Source of the DNA: DATEPR01 sp963780635
GTDB taxonomy: Bacteria > Actinomycetota > Actinomycetes > Mycobacteriales > Pseudonocardiaceae
Reading direction: 5' to 3'
DNA: 64,000 nucleotides
Assembly: GCA_963780635.1 (NCBI GenBank)
Contig: CAWACW010000024.1
Coordinates: 62,001 to 126,000 of the forward strand
How positions within the stretch are numbered: position 1 is the stretch's first letter; the number at the start of each line of letters is the position of its first letter. This document shows, piece by piece, positions 18,843 through 28,176 of the stretch. Under the pieces are notes generated by a model, which had not been told where the DNA came from, did no database searches, and saw nothing but the letters and a program-made list of their open reading frames with translations. A program made the translations under genes and the position numbers.

Positions 18843-19091
18843 TCACAGCCCGGCGACGAAGCGGTCGAGGCAGGCGAGGCTACCTGCCAGGCTGCCGAGG
18901 CATTCGGCCAGTTGCTCGTCCGCCCTGCGCAGCTCCGGCGGCACCAGCGAGGTGGAGTGGTTGCGGCTGAGGTCGGTGAGCGTGCGCAGCGCCTCGCCCA
19001 GCCGTTCGCGCGCGACGAAGACCTGCTGGTGCGTGCTGACCGCCTGGTCGTGCACCTGTGCCGTGACCGCCCTGATCGCCTCGATCGACAC
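18843..19091 (-). CDS. Small helical protein of the FtsK cluster (82 aa)
   Basis: Begins at the GTG at 19091 (VSIEAIRAV), 8 bp after the previous small gene. 82 residues, predicted all-helical with a helix-turn-helix hairpin shape: VFVARERLGEALRTLTDLSR, a short break at LVPPEL, then EQLAECLGSLAGSLACLDRFV. No WxG motif, signal peptide or membrane segment. Size and placement before the ATPase recall WXG100-type partners of type VII motors, but this is inference from layout. Longer open frames over the same DNA start far upstream and are shadows. Confidence 0.65.
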   Translation of the reverse strand: MSIEAIRAVTAQVHDQAVSTHQQVFVARERLGEALRTLTDLSRNHSTSLVPPELRRADEQLAECLGSLAGSLACLDRFVAGL

Positions 19092-19099
19092 GTCGCGCC

Positions 19100-19360
19100 C
19101 TACAACCGGGCCGCGTAGCCCTCGGCGGTGGACATCCCCGCGCTCACGCTCTGCGCGGCCTCGGTGATCGACCGGGCCGCCTGGGCGAACAGCCCGTTGG
19201 CCTGTTCCGCGTCGGGTTGCGCGCTGCCCTGGGTGACCATCGCGAGCGCACTCTGGGCCTGTTCGAGCGCCGTGCCTGCCTGACGCAGTGCCGCGACACT
19301 CTCCGTCGCCTGCCGGTTCGCCAGTGCGATGCCGGCCCGGACTTCCTCGACGCTTGCCAT
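19100..19360 (-). CDS. Small helical protein of the FtsK cluster (86 aa)
   Basis: 86 residues, starting MASVEEVRAGIALANRQATE, rich in Ala, Gln and Ser with heptad-like spacing, and ending SAGMSTAEGYAARL. It looks like a helical hairpin and resembles small actinobacterial proteins of unknown function often found near FtsK-like genes. No WxG, signal or membrane segment. The next gene starts 8 bp after its stop, so the two small proteins may form a pair. The 222 bp upstream hold no gene and probably a promoter. Confidence 0.75.
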   Translation of the reverse strand: MASVEEVRAGIALANRQATESVAALRQAGTALEQAQSALAMVTQGSAQPDAEQANGLFAQAARSITEAAQSVSAGMSTAEGYAARL

Positions 19361-19582
19361 CTGCGGTTGGTCTCCTGCTGTGCTGGTGTGCGGATGTCTG
19401 GCGTAGTTGATGTTGACGGATGCATGGAAAGTAGTGGGCGGCCTGGACCGACGCGCAAGCGCGGTGGCCAGGTTGGGTGGCGTTGCGCACCCGAATGGAT
19501 AGCGTTGCTGCGGGACGAACGAGAACGAACCAGGCCGAACGAATCAGCGCGGGACCGACGCCCGCGGCAGATAGGTGTCCAC

Positions 19583-20425
19583 TCACCCTCGGTGTCGCCG
19601 GGCGTCCGGGCTCGACGACAGCTCCAGTTCCGTAATACCTGTTTGCGGCCGCGGTTTCGCCGTCCAAGTGGTGATAGCTGTTTCGCCCTCCCAGCGCAGC
19701 GCGGACCACCCCGGTCGGTCCAGCGCCGCGGCCGCGGTCAGCACGGTCTGCGGTGGCGGGGTGGGCGCGGTGCCGAGATCGACCAGCACAGTGCACACAC
19801 CCTCGTGCTCGCTGATCCCGGTCAGGGTCGCGTCACGGGAGATACGGCTGGCCAGCGCACGTGCCTGCCATTCGGCGCCCGCCGATCGGGAGGTTGCCAC
19901 ATCGACGCGCAAGCTCAGGCGGCACCCCATCCCGTCGGTGACCGGTGACCGCCTGCGCGCCTCGGTGGTCGCCGGTTGGGCCGACTGCACGGGTTCGGGT
20001 GTGGGTTGCGCAGCGGTTTCGTCGGCCGGGTACGGGTCGTCGCCGGACCAGGCCTCGACCAGGATCCGTTCACCGCCCTCGACCAAGGTCGCGACGGCAT
20101 CCGGGTCGTCCAGCACGGTCCACGCCGTGGGTGGCTCGCAGGACACGCGTGGCACCACGAAGTCCGGGCCCAGCCCTCGGACGAACTGCCGGACCGCCCT
20201 GGCCAGCGGCGCCGCGATGTTGTGCGTCGCGCGTTCCTCGCTGGGCACCCGCATGGTCACCGACCAGCAGCCCGGTTCCTCGGCCGAACAGTCGGCCGTC
20301 GCCACGATCCGGCCGTCGACCTGCCACTTCACGGGCCCGCACGCGGACCTGGCCGCCTGGTCGGTCTCGGCCACGAGGACCACCGTGACGAGTAGTTCGA
20401 CGTGGTCGTCCATAGTGTTCGTCAT
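19583..20425 (-). CDS. Hypothetical protein at the head of the FtsK cluster
   Basis: 280 residues in two halves of similar alpha/beta character joined by a Pro/Thr-rich linker (AAQPTPEPVQSAQPA). The first half begins HVELLVTVVLVAETDQAA and contains RVPSEERATHNIAAPLARAVRQFV; the second begins GCRLSLRVDVATSR. No signal peptide, membrane helix or catalytic motif is evident, and I recognise no family. GGGAGA lies before the ATG at 20425; a second ATG at 20413 is possible. It is divergent from an SDR gene 35 bp away. Its link to the FtsK genes rests on shared strand and order. Confidence 0.65.
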   Translation of the reverse strand: MTNTMDDHVELLVTVVLVAETDQAARSACGPVKWQVDGRIVATADCSAEEPGCWSVTMRVPSEERATHNIAAPLARAVRQFVRGLGPDFVVPRVSCEPPTAWTVLDDPDAVATLVEGGERILVEAWSGDDPYPADETAAQPTPEPVQSAQPATTEARRRSPVTDGMGCRLSLRVDVATSRSAGAEWQARALASRISRDATLTGISEHEGVCTVLVDLGTAPTPPPQTVLTAAAALDRPGWSALRWEGETAITTWTAKPRPQTGITELELSSSPDARRHRG

Positions 20426-20460
20426 TGTCTCCCAGACAGCGGCACGAGCAAGGAGCTGGT

Positions 20461-21204
20461 ATGGATCTCGGACTGGCCGACCGGGTCTACCTGGTCACCG
20501 GTGGCAGTAAGGGCCTCGGCTTCGCGACGGCGAAGGCGCTGGTCGGCGACGGCGCCCGGGTCGTGCTCTCGTCGCGCTCGCAGGGCAACGTGGACTCGGC
20601 CGTGGCCGGGCTGGGTGAGCGGGCCGTCGGTGTGGCCGGCGACAACGCCGACCCGGAGTTGCCCGCGCGGCTGGTGGCCACGGCGAAGGAGAAGTTCGGC
20701 CGGGTGGACGGGCTGCTGGTGAGCGTCGGCGGGCCGCCGTTCGGCGGTGCGCTGGACACCGACCTGGCCGACTGGTCCCGGGCCTACGAGTCGGTGTTCC
20801 TGGGCACACTGCGGCTGGTCCGCACGGTCGTACCGGAACTCGGCGACGGCGGGGCGGTCGCGCTGGTGCTGTCCACGTCGGTGCGCGAGCCGCTGTCCGG
20901 GCTGGCGATCTCCAACGGATTGCGGCCGGGCCTGGCGATGGTGGCCAAGACGCTGGCCGACGAGGTCGGCCCGCGCGGCATCCGGGTGGTCAGCCTGATG
21001 CCCGGCGCGATCGCGACCGAACGGCTGGCCGGCCTGCTCGCCAATCCGGACGCGCTGGCCCAACGGGCGGCGGGCATCCCGCTGCGCCGGGTCGGGGAGC
21101 CGGACGAGTTCGGCAGGGTCGCCGCATTCGTGCTCTCGCCCGCCGCGTCCTACCTGACGGGCACCGTGATCGGTGTCGACGGCGGGGCGGTCCGCGGCCT
21201 GTAG
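20461..21204 (+). CDS. Short-chain dehydrogenase/reductase
   Basis: 247 residues of the classical SDR type. TGGSKGLGFATAKAL is the NAD(P)-binding motif, LLVSVGGPPFGG sits in the NNAG position, and the ending SYLTGTVIGVDGGAVRGL is typical. The usual YxxxK is not seen: the segment is STSVREPLSGLAISNGLRPG, so the Tyr-Lys pair is missing, as in a known atypical SDR subgroup that includes 3-oxoacyl-ACP-reductase-like proteins. The start ATG at 20461 follows AGGAGCTGGT. It is divergent from the FtsK cluster and is followed by a regulator operator at its stop codon. Confidence 0.88.
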   Translation: MDLGLADRVYLVTGGSKGLGFATAKALVGDGARVVLSSRSQGNVDSAVAGLGERAVGVAGDNADPELPARLVATAKEKFGRVDGLLVSVGGPPFGGALDTDLADWSRAYESVFLGTLRLVRTVVPELGDGGAVALVLSTSVREPLSGLAISNGLRPGLAMVAKTLADEVGPRGIRVVSLMPGAIATERLAGLLANPDALAQRAAGIPLRRVGEPDEFGRVAAFVLSPAASYLTGTVIGVDGGAVRGL

Positions 21205-21232
21205 ATATCGCGATATCCTGTGGGATATCGCG
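21204..21232. promoter_or_regulatory. GATATC operator upstream of the RHH gene
   Basis: A perfect 14-bp palindrome GATATCGCGATATC (21204-21217), followed after six bases by another GATATCGCG (from 21224), overlaps the SDR stop and lies just before the RHH-type gene at 21243. Ribbon-helix-helix regulators usually bind short inverted or direct repeats near their own start, so autoregulation is likely. A GCGATATCGC also occurs near the 3' end of the next gene (about 21624). Confidence 0.75.
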
Positions 21233-21242
21233 GAGGTGGGTC

Positions 21243-21602
21243 ATGGCCGAGGAACGCACACCGGAGCAACTGCTCGCGACGGCGCTGGAGAGTCTGCCGT
21301 CGGAGCAGCGGCAACAGGTCACGGCGTGGCTGCTGACCCGCGGGTCGCGGAGCCTGTCACCGGGCTGGCTGGGCAAGCCGCAGCGAGACGATCTGGTCCG
21401 GACGTCGTTGCCGGGCACCAGGAGCCTGCGCGAGGTGTTCGGGCAGGCGCCGACCATCGCGGGCGAGGGCTACCAGGTGGTGCCGGTGCGGCTGCCCGTC
21501 GAGTTGCACGCGCGGCTGCGCGACTGGTCGGCCGAGCACGGCTTCTCGATGGCGACCGTGGTGCGCGGCCTGGTGTCCCGGTTCCTGGACAGCCAGGACT
21601 AG
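21243..21602 (+). CDS. Ribbon-helix-helix-type DNA-binding protein
   Basis: 119 residues. The last 45 (YQVVPVRLPVELHARLRDWS, then HGFSMATVVRGLVSRFLDS) have the beta-strand plus two-helix pattern of ribbon-helix-helix regulators. The first part, EQLLATALESLPSEQRQQVTAWLL, is helical and could serve for oligomerisation. GCGGAGG is the ribosome site before the ATG. The stop overlaps the convergent hydrolase gene by 4 bp. It probably binds the GATATC array upstream. No toxin gene is next to it, so it is more likely a lone repressor than an antitoxin. Confidence 0.75.
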   Translation: MAEERTPEQLLATALESLPSEQRQQVTAWLLTRGSRSLSPGWLGKPQRDDLVRTSLPGTRSLREVFGQAPTIAGEGYQVVPVRLPVELHARLRDWSAEHGFSMATVVRGLVSRFLDSQD

Positions 21603-22201
21603 AGCACCCGCGCCGCGAACTCCGCGATATCGCTCGCGGCATCGCTCGGCAGCTCGTGGCCGACGCCCGGGTAGATGCGTTCGGCGAACTTCAGGCCGCG
21701 GATCCGGTCCATACCCGCGCGGGTGTCGGAGATCGGGACGAGTTGGTCGTCGTCGCCGTGCAGCCACAGCGCGGGCAGGTCGTCGCCCAGCGGGTGGTCG
21801 AAGTCGATCGTGGTCAGGCACTCGTCGATGGCCCGCAGTGTGCCCTGGTCGAGGTGCCCGTACGGGCCGTCGACGGGAATGTCCTGGTCCGACAACAGAT
21901 CCAGCGCCTGCCACGGGCCGAGTACCGGCGCCACCAGCACGAGCGCGGCCACCAGCCCGGGGTACCGCTGCGCGTAGCGGACCGCGATCATGCCGCCGAG
22001 ACCGTGCCCGACCGGCACGATCGGCACGCCCGGGTGCTCGGCCGCCGCCTTCGTCACGGTCGCCGCGAGGTCGTCGACCACGGTCTCGAAGTCAGCCACA
22101 CCGCCGGGCCAGCCGAAGCCGATCGGCGTGCCGTCGACCAGGGCGGCGACCTGATCGACAGGTTCACCGAGATCGGGCACCAGTACCGCGAGCCATGTCA
22201 T
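21599..22201 (-). CDS. Alpha/beta hydrolase
   Basis: 200 residues, short for the fold. VPVGHGLGGMIAVRYAQRYP is the nucleophile elbow but with Gly in the place of the usual Ser/Asp (G-H-G-L-G), while HGDDDQLVPISDT carries the acid and YPGVGHELP the His. Loss of the nucleophile would make it a pseudo-hydrolase or one with a shifted mechanism. The ATG at 22201 overlaps the GGCT-protein stop (ATGA), so they form an operon. Longer upstream frames are shadows of that gene. Confidence 0.75.
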   Translation of the reverse strand: MTWLAVLVPDLGEPVDQVAALVDGTPIGFGWPGGVADFETVVDDLAATVTKAAAEHPGVPIVPVGHGLGGMIAVRYAQRYPGLVAALVLVAPVLGPWQALDLLSDQDIPVDGPYGHLDQGTLRAIDECLTTIDFDHPLGDDLPALWLHGDDDQLVPISDTRAGMDRIRGLKFAERIYPGVGHELPSDAASDIAEFAARVL

Positions 22202-23250
22202 GGTGTCGAGTCTGCCGCACGCCAGCCGTCCGCCAACCGGACGAACCCGTGCGTGGGCGCGGTCCACAGGTACGTCCAGCACAACCGGCCGTCGGCGTCG
22301 ACCACCCGCGCCCGCCGGTAGTCGCCGCCCTCGTAGGCGTCCAGCGCGGCCAGCGCTTCGGTGGGGGAGCGCAGTGTCAGCGTCCAGCCGGGCACGCTGC
22401 CCTCGGTGCCGGGCAACAGGGCGGGGTAGCCCTGGCCGGTGTCGTAGAGGGTGCCGGACAGGGCCGTGGCGACGGGCTCGCCGGCGACGTACCGGCTGAT
22501 CCGGGGCCAGGCCACGTCGCCGGGCCGCAACGTGCCGTAGACGAACACCCGGTCCGGCCAGTCGTCCGGGCTGGGCGCGGCCGGAATCGGGACCACGTCC
22601 AGCCCGTCCGCACCCGGCTCGCCGGTCAGCGACACCGCCGCTGCCTGCGTGAGTTCGGCGCACCGCACCGGTTTCCCGTGGACCAGCAGCGGAGCCCGCA
22701 GCTCGCCGGCCGCGGTGTAGGCCAGCACGGGGTCCAGATCCGTGCCGTCCTCGGCGGTCACCGTGCCGGTGCCCAACCGCACCAGGCGATACCGCTCGCC
22801 GCGCCCCTCACACAGGTCCAGCGACCGGACCTGGTCGGGCGTGGCCAGCAGCACCGAGTGCCACTCGACGCGGCCCGGATCGGCCATCAGTGTCGCCGGG
22901 CGCTGGCTGTCCCTGACCCGCAGGTGCGTCGCCCAGACCGCGGTCAACCCGGTGCAACGCACACGCAGCACGGCCGCGGGGCCGGTGAGGCCGTGGACCC
23001 TGCGCAGCCAGGTGAGCTTCGAGGGGTTCGCGTTCGACCCGTAGCCCAGCACCGGCACCCGGGCGGCCAGCGGTGCGGCGCCCCGGACCGCGAGCCACTC
23101 GTCGACGTCGGTGCCCTCGACCGTCCACCGCCACGGCGAGCCGGAGTCGGCCAGCAGCGGCCAACCCAGACCGTCGTCGTGCACGAACGAGTGCGCCGGG
23201 CGCGTGCCCGGGTACGGATCGGCGGGGAACTCGGCGTCGGTGAACGGCAT
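22198..23250 (-). CDS. Tandem gamma-glutamylcyclotransferase-like protein
   Basis: 350 residues with two GGCT/AIG2-type modules. The first starts VPVLGYGSNANPSKL near residue 68 and has DLCEGRGERYRLVRL as its Glu region. The second starts RVFVYGTLRPGDVAWP near residue 235 and has LDAYEGGDYRRARV. Both keep the YGS/YGT phosphate-type loop and an acidic residue in the usual place. The family cyclises gamma-glutamyl groups or acts on related amides. The start is the ATG at 23250 (MPFTDAEFPADPY); the ORF continues upstream without similarity. It is coupled to the downstream hydrolase. Confidence 0.82.
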   Translation of the reverse strand: MPFTDAEFPADPYPGTRPAHSFVHDDGLGWPLLADSGSPWRWTVEGTDVDEWLAVRGAAPLAARVPVLGYGSNANPSKLTWLRRVHGLTGPAAVLRVRCTGLTAVWATHLRVRDSQRPATLMADPGRVEWHSVLLATPDQVRSLDLCEGRGERYRLVRLGTGTVTAEDGTDLDPVLAYTAAGELRAPLLVHGKPVRCAELTQAAAVSLTGEPGADGLDVVPIPAAPSPDDWPDRVFVYGTLRPGDVAWPRISRYVAGEPVATALSGTLYDTGQGYPALLPGTEGSVPGWTLTLRSPTEALAALDAYEGGDYRRARVVDADGRLCWTYLWTAPTHGFVRLADGWRAADSTP

Positions 23251-23619
23251 CACCGGCAATCTAGCTAGTGGTGTGTCCGGTAACCATGCCGGTGGAATTC
23301 CGGTTCCAGGTGGGCGCATCGCAGGACGACAACGCCGCGAGGTGTCCGTGAGGCTTTATGGACGCGCCACCAGCGTGGACGCAGCCGTGGCGGCGGCATC
23401 CCGTGTGGCGTGCTGCTGAGGTAGGCCACTCCGCCGGAACCGCCGGCCATCGTGCCGTCGGACAGACGCCGTTGCGTGCGCAGCCACACCATTTCGAACT
23501 GGTGGCGGTGGTGGACCACCATCTCGGTGGAGGTCGGGCTGCGCCACGCTCGCCGCTGCCGTCCCTCGTCGTGCCATGACGGCGACATTCACATCGTGCG
23601 AGCTTCTGGTGGACCGCTG
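23251..23619. other. Intergenic region, no gene recognised
   Basis: About 370 bp between the GGCT gene start and the thioesterase stop. Open frames of 73-107 codons cross it on both strands, but none has a ribosome site with a recognisable product. Promoter of the GGCT operon expected near 23250-23300. Confidence 0.45.
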
Positions 23620-24042
23620 TCAGTCGGCTGGAGCCAGCACCGCCTGGGTCTGCGTCACCTTGGCCGCCAGTCGACCCGAATCGTCGTGGATCTCCGTCTC
23701 CACCACGATCACTCGCCTGCCCGTGTGCAGTGGGCGCGCTGTCGCCACGACCGCACCGCCGCGCACCGCGCGCAGGAAGTTGGTCTTGGACTCGATGGTG
23801 CTCGTCCCCGCGCCGTCGGGCAGGTTGAGGAACGCGCACAGCCCGCCGGTCGCGTCGGCCAGCGCCATCAACGCGCCGCCGTGCAGGAGTCCGCCACTCG
23901 TCGTCAGTGACTCATGCCACAGCAGTCGAGACTGGACTTTTTCCCTCGCACCGTGCAATACCTCGATGCCCAGTGTTGCCGTGAAAGGCATTGCCGTGCG
24001 CATCATCGAGGTCGCCTGCTGATCGACTAGGGGATCGGTCAC
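23620..24042 (-). CDS. PaaI-type hotdog thioesterase
   Basis: 140 residues of the hotdog fold. SGGLLHGGALMALADATGG is the hallmark of PaaI/YigI-like acyl-CoA thioesterases: the HGG segment binds the thioester and the Asp after it is the likely general base. ESKTNFLRAVRGGAVVATARPLHTGRR is the central strand pair. It would hydrolyse aryl- or acyl-CoA. The start is a GTG at 24042 preceded by GGGAGTG. It lies back to back with an acyl-CoA ligase, a pairing that suggests CoA-thioester turnover. Confidence 0.88.
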   Translation of the reverse strand: MTDPLVDQQATSMMRTAMPFTATLGIEVLHGAREKVQSRLLWHESLTTSGGLLHGGALMALADATGGLCAFLNLPDGAGTSTIESKTNFLRAVRGGAVVATARPLHTGRRVIVVETEIHDDSGRLAAKVTQTQAVLAPAD

Positions 24043-24154
24043 GGATTCACTCCCTAGGGGATGGACCCTATCTCGGTCGGATAACTAGGGTTGTTTACGA
24101 TCTTTTACCTGCGGTGATTGCGCAGGGTATCCGGGTTTCGGCCGGTCGGGCGTT

Positions 24155-24167
24155 AACTGTGACAGTT
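24155..24167. promoter_or_regulatory. Palindrome between thioesterase and SRPBCC-ligase genes
   Basis: AACTGTGACAGTT, a perfect 6+1+6 inverted repeat, lies in the 250 bp divergent region. A CCCTAGGG palindrome also occurs near 24052, just upstream of the thioesterase start. Either could be the operator of an unlinked regulator. Confidence 0.35.
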
Positions 24168-24292
24168 GTGTCAATCGATTGGATCATCGGGGGTGCCGTC
24201 AGGCGCTGGTACGGTCCGATCACTTCAGCCAGCAAGGGGAATTCGGCACTACCGACCGTCGGGGGTCTGCGTGCGCACTTGTGAGGAAACGC

Positions 24293-26359
24293 ATGCGTGA
24301 CGATGTCCAGGAGACGTCCGCGATTCTCGACCACCCACCGAGCGAGGTATGGCGGGTGCTCGGGTCGCCCGAGCTGTACTCCCGGTTCGTGCCGGAGGTC
24401 AGCTGGTGCGAGATGACGGAACCAGGTGATGTGGGCCGTGGCCCGCGGTGCCTCGTGCGCGTGTGTCCCAACCATGACACCGTGCTGACCGATCACATCG
24501 ACGCCATCGTGTACCGGCCCCGCGAGCACATCGTGTGGTGCGTCGGGGGCGACCAGAGCAAGTGGGTGTCCATCGAGCTGCGACCGGTCGGTCGCGAGCG
24601 CACCGAGCTGGTCGTGCAGGTCATGTTGCCGCACATCGACTCGACGTTGGCGCACAAGCGGATCGGTGAGGTGGCAGGCCAGATCAGCCGCTACCTCGCC
24701 GGACGGCCGGCCCGGTCGGCCGATGTCGCCCGGCACCTCGACCCGGGTTCGACGTCGCTGGGTGTCGCCAGCACGCTGATCCGGGCCGGTGTGGTCAAGG
24801 CGGGCAGACCCGACCGGGTGGCCCGCCAGCTCAGCACCCTGGCCCGCTGGGGTGCGACCGTGCCCGGTGGCTACCAGGCCGCCGCGGCGCGCGGCGAGGA
24901 CGTGCCCGCGCTGCAGGACGAGCGCGGCATCCGCAGCTACGGCACCGCGGTGGCCCGCGGCAAGCGGTTGGCCAGCGGCCTCGCGGCCAACGGCGTCGAA
25001 GCCGGGCAACCGGTCGCCCTGATGTGCCGCAACCACGCGGCGATGGCGGAGTCGATCATCGCCTGTGGGCTGATCGGCGCGGACGCCGTGCTGCTCAACA
25101 CCGGCCTGTCGGCCTCGTCCATCGGCGAGGTGATCGGCCTGCACCGGCCGGTCGCCGTGCTCGCCGACGACGAGTTCGCGACCGCGATCCGTGACGTGCC
25201 CGGCGACTTCCTGCGCATCAGCACCTGGGCGGACAGCGAGGTCGGGTACCCCACCGTCGACGATCTCATCGACGCGGCCCCCGACATCCGGATGCGGCCA
25301 TCGGAGCGGCCCGGCCGGATCGTGGTGCTCACGTCCGGCACCACCGGGGTGCCCAAGGGCGCCCGCAGGCCCACCCCGCGTGGCCTGTCGACGGCCGCCG
25401 CGATGCTCGCCAGGATTCCGTTGCGGGCCGGGGAGCGGATGTTCGTCGCCGCTCCGCTGTTCCACACGTGGGGTCTCGCGGCCATGCAGATCAGCATGCC
25501 GCTGCGGGCGACCCTGGTGCTGCAACGGCGGTTCGACGCCGAACGGACGCTCGCGGCCATCGCCGAGCACCAGTGCAGCGCACTGTTCGCGGTGCCGATC
25601 ATGTTGCAGCGGATTCTCGATCTGCCGGACCGGGTGCGCAACCGCTACGACCTGTCCAGCCTGCGGATCGTGGCCAGCAGCGGGTCGGCGCTGCCCGGGT
25701 CGTTCGTCACCGACTTCATGGACACGTTCGGGGACATCCTCTACAACCTGTACGGGTCCACCGAGGTGTCCTGGGCCTCCATCGCCGATCCCACCGACCT
25801 TCGGGCGGCTCCCACCACCGCCGGTCGGTGCCCTCCCGGGACCCGCGTCGGCGTCTTCGACGACAAGCTGCGCCCGGTGCCGCCCGGTGCCGAGGGCCAG
25901 CTGTTCGTCGGGAACGAGATGCTGTTCGAGGGGTACACCGAGGGTGGCAGCCTGCCGATGGCCCACCAGATGATGTCCACCGGGGATCGTGGGTATCTCG
26001 ATGCCGACGGCCGGTTGTTCATCACCGGGCGGGCCGACGAGATGATCGTCTCCGGTGGGGAGAACGTGTTTCCTCGCCCGGTCGAGGAAGTCCTCATCTC
26101 GTTGCCCGAGGTCCAGGATGTCGCTGTTGTCGGCGTTCCCGACAACAAATGGGGGCAGCGGCTGGCCGCTTATATCGTGTTGCGGCATGGGTGCCGTATG
26201 GATGCGGATGCCGTCCGGGAGATTGTTCATCAGCGGCTCGCCCGGTTCGCTGTGCCGCGGGATGTCTACTTTGTTCCCGAATTGCCGCGTAATGCCACGG
26301 GAAAGGTTTTGAAGCGGCTGCTCAATGACGATACCTGGCCGATGGCTTCTCGTTACTAG
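24293..26359 (+). CDS. SRPBCC domain fused to an acyl-CoA ligase (ANL superfamily)
   Basis: 688 residues. The first 150 or so form a polyketide-cyclase/SRPBCC-like module (ILDHPPSEVWRVLGSPELYS, later VSIELRPVGRERTELVVQV). The remainder is an AMP-forming ligase: VVLTSGTTGVPKGARR near residue 345 is the P-loop motif, YNLYGSTEVSWAS is the A5 region, TGDRGYLDADGRLFITGRAD is the A7/A8 hinge, and LPRNATGKVLKRLL has the catalytic Lys. The ATG at 24293 follows TGAGGAAACGC. The fusion would pair a hydrophobic-ligand-binding fold with acyl activation. It is divergent from a PaaI-type thioesterase. Confidence 0.85.
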   Translation: MRDDVQETSAILDHPPSEVWRVLGSPELYSRFVPEVSWCEMTEPGDVGRGPRCLVRVCPNHDTVLTDHIDAIVYRPREHIVWCVGGDQSKWVSIELRPVGRERTELVVQVMLPHIDSTLAHKRIGEVAGQISRYLAGRPARSADVARHLDPGSTSLGVASTLIRAGVVKAGRPDRVARQLSTLARWGATVPGGYQAAAARGEDVPALQDERGIRSYGTAVARGKRLASGLAANGVEAGQPVALMCRNHAAMAESIIACGLIGADAVLLNTGLSASSIGEVIGLHRPVAVLADDEFATAIRDVPGDFLRISTWADSEVGYPTVDDLIDAAPDIRMRPSERPGRIVVLTSGTTGVPKGARRPTPRGLSTAAAMLARIPLRAGERMFVAAPLFHTWGLAAMQISMPLRATLVLQRRFDAERTLAAIAEHQCSALFAVPIMLQRILDLPDRVRNRYDLSSLRIVASSGSALPGSFVTDFMDTFGDILYNLYGSTEVSWASIADPTDLRAAPTTAGRCPPGTRVGVFDDKLRPVPPGAEGQLFVGNEMLFEGYTEGGSLPMAHQMMSTGDRGYLDADGRLFITGRADEMIVSGGENVFPRPVEEVLISLPEVQDVAVVGVPDNKWGQRLAAYIVLRHGCRMDADAVREIVHQRLARFAVPRDVYFVPELPRNATGKVLKRLLNDDTWPMASRY

Positions 26360-26399
26360 AGTTCCGCTCGCCGGCCCGCCGTTGGCCGCACGGAAAAGG

Positions 26400-26429
26400 A
26401 ACGGCCGGGCTCGCTCGAGCCCGGCCGTT
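26400..26429. terminator. Bidirectional terminator
   Basis: A 14-bp stem, AACGGCCGGGCTCG with CGAGCCCGGCCGTT, lies between the convergent stops of the two acyl-CoA ligase genes. Confidence 0.85.
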
Positions 26430-26445
26430 CGTGCACCTGTGCTGC

Positions 26446-28071
<1,626 letters not shown>

Positions 28072-28176
28072 GGCATCGGGCTCCTTCGCGCGTCACCATC
28101 CGGGGTTACCGGCCAGTTTGGCCCGTGTCCCGGCAAATCGCGAGTCCCTCCGCCGATTCTGCTGTCCGCGGCCTAG

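Noticed and set aside
18843..19360. WXG100 proteins
   Set aside because: Size and helical pattern fit but neither has a WxG motif, so they are listed as small helical proteins only.
21243..21602. Antitoxin of a toxin-antitoxin pair
   Set aside because: The RHH-like gene has no small toxin gene next to it; the neighbours are an SDR and a hydrolase.
23265..23588. 107-codon ORF between the GGCT and thioesterase genes
   Set aside because: Sequence is His/Arg/Pro-rich without domain likeness and competes with other frames over the same bases.
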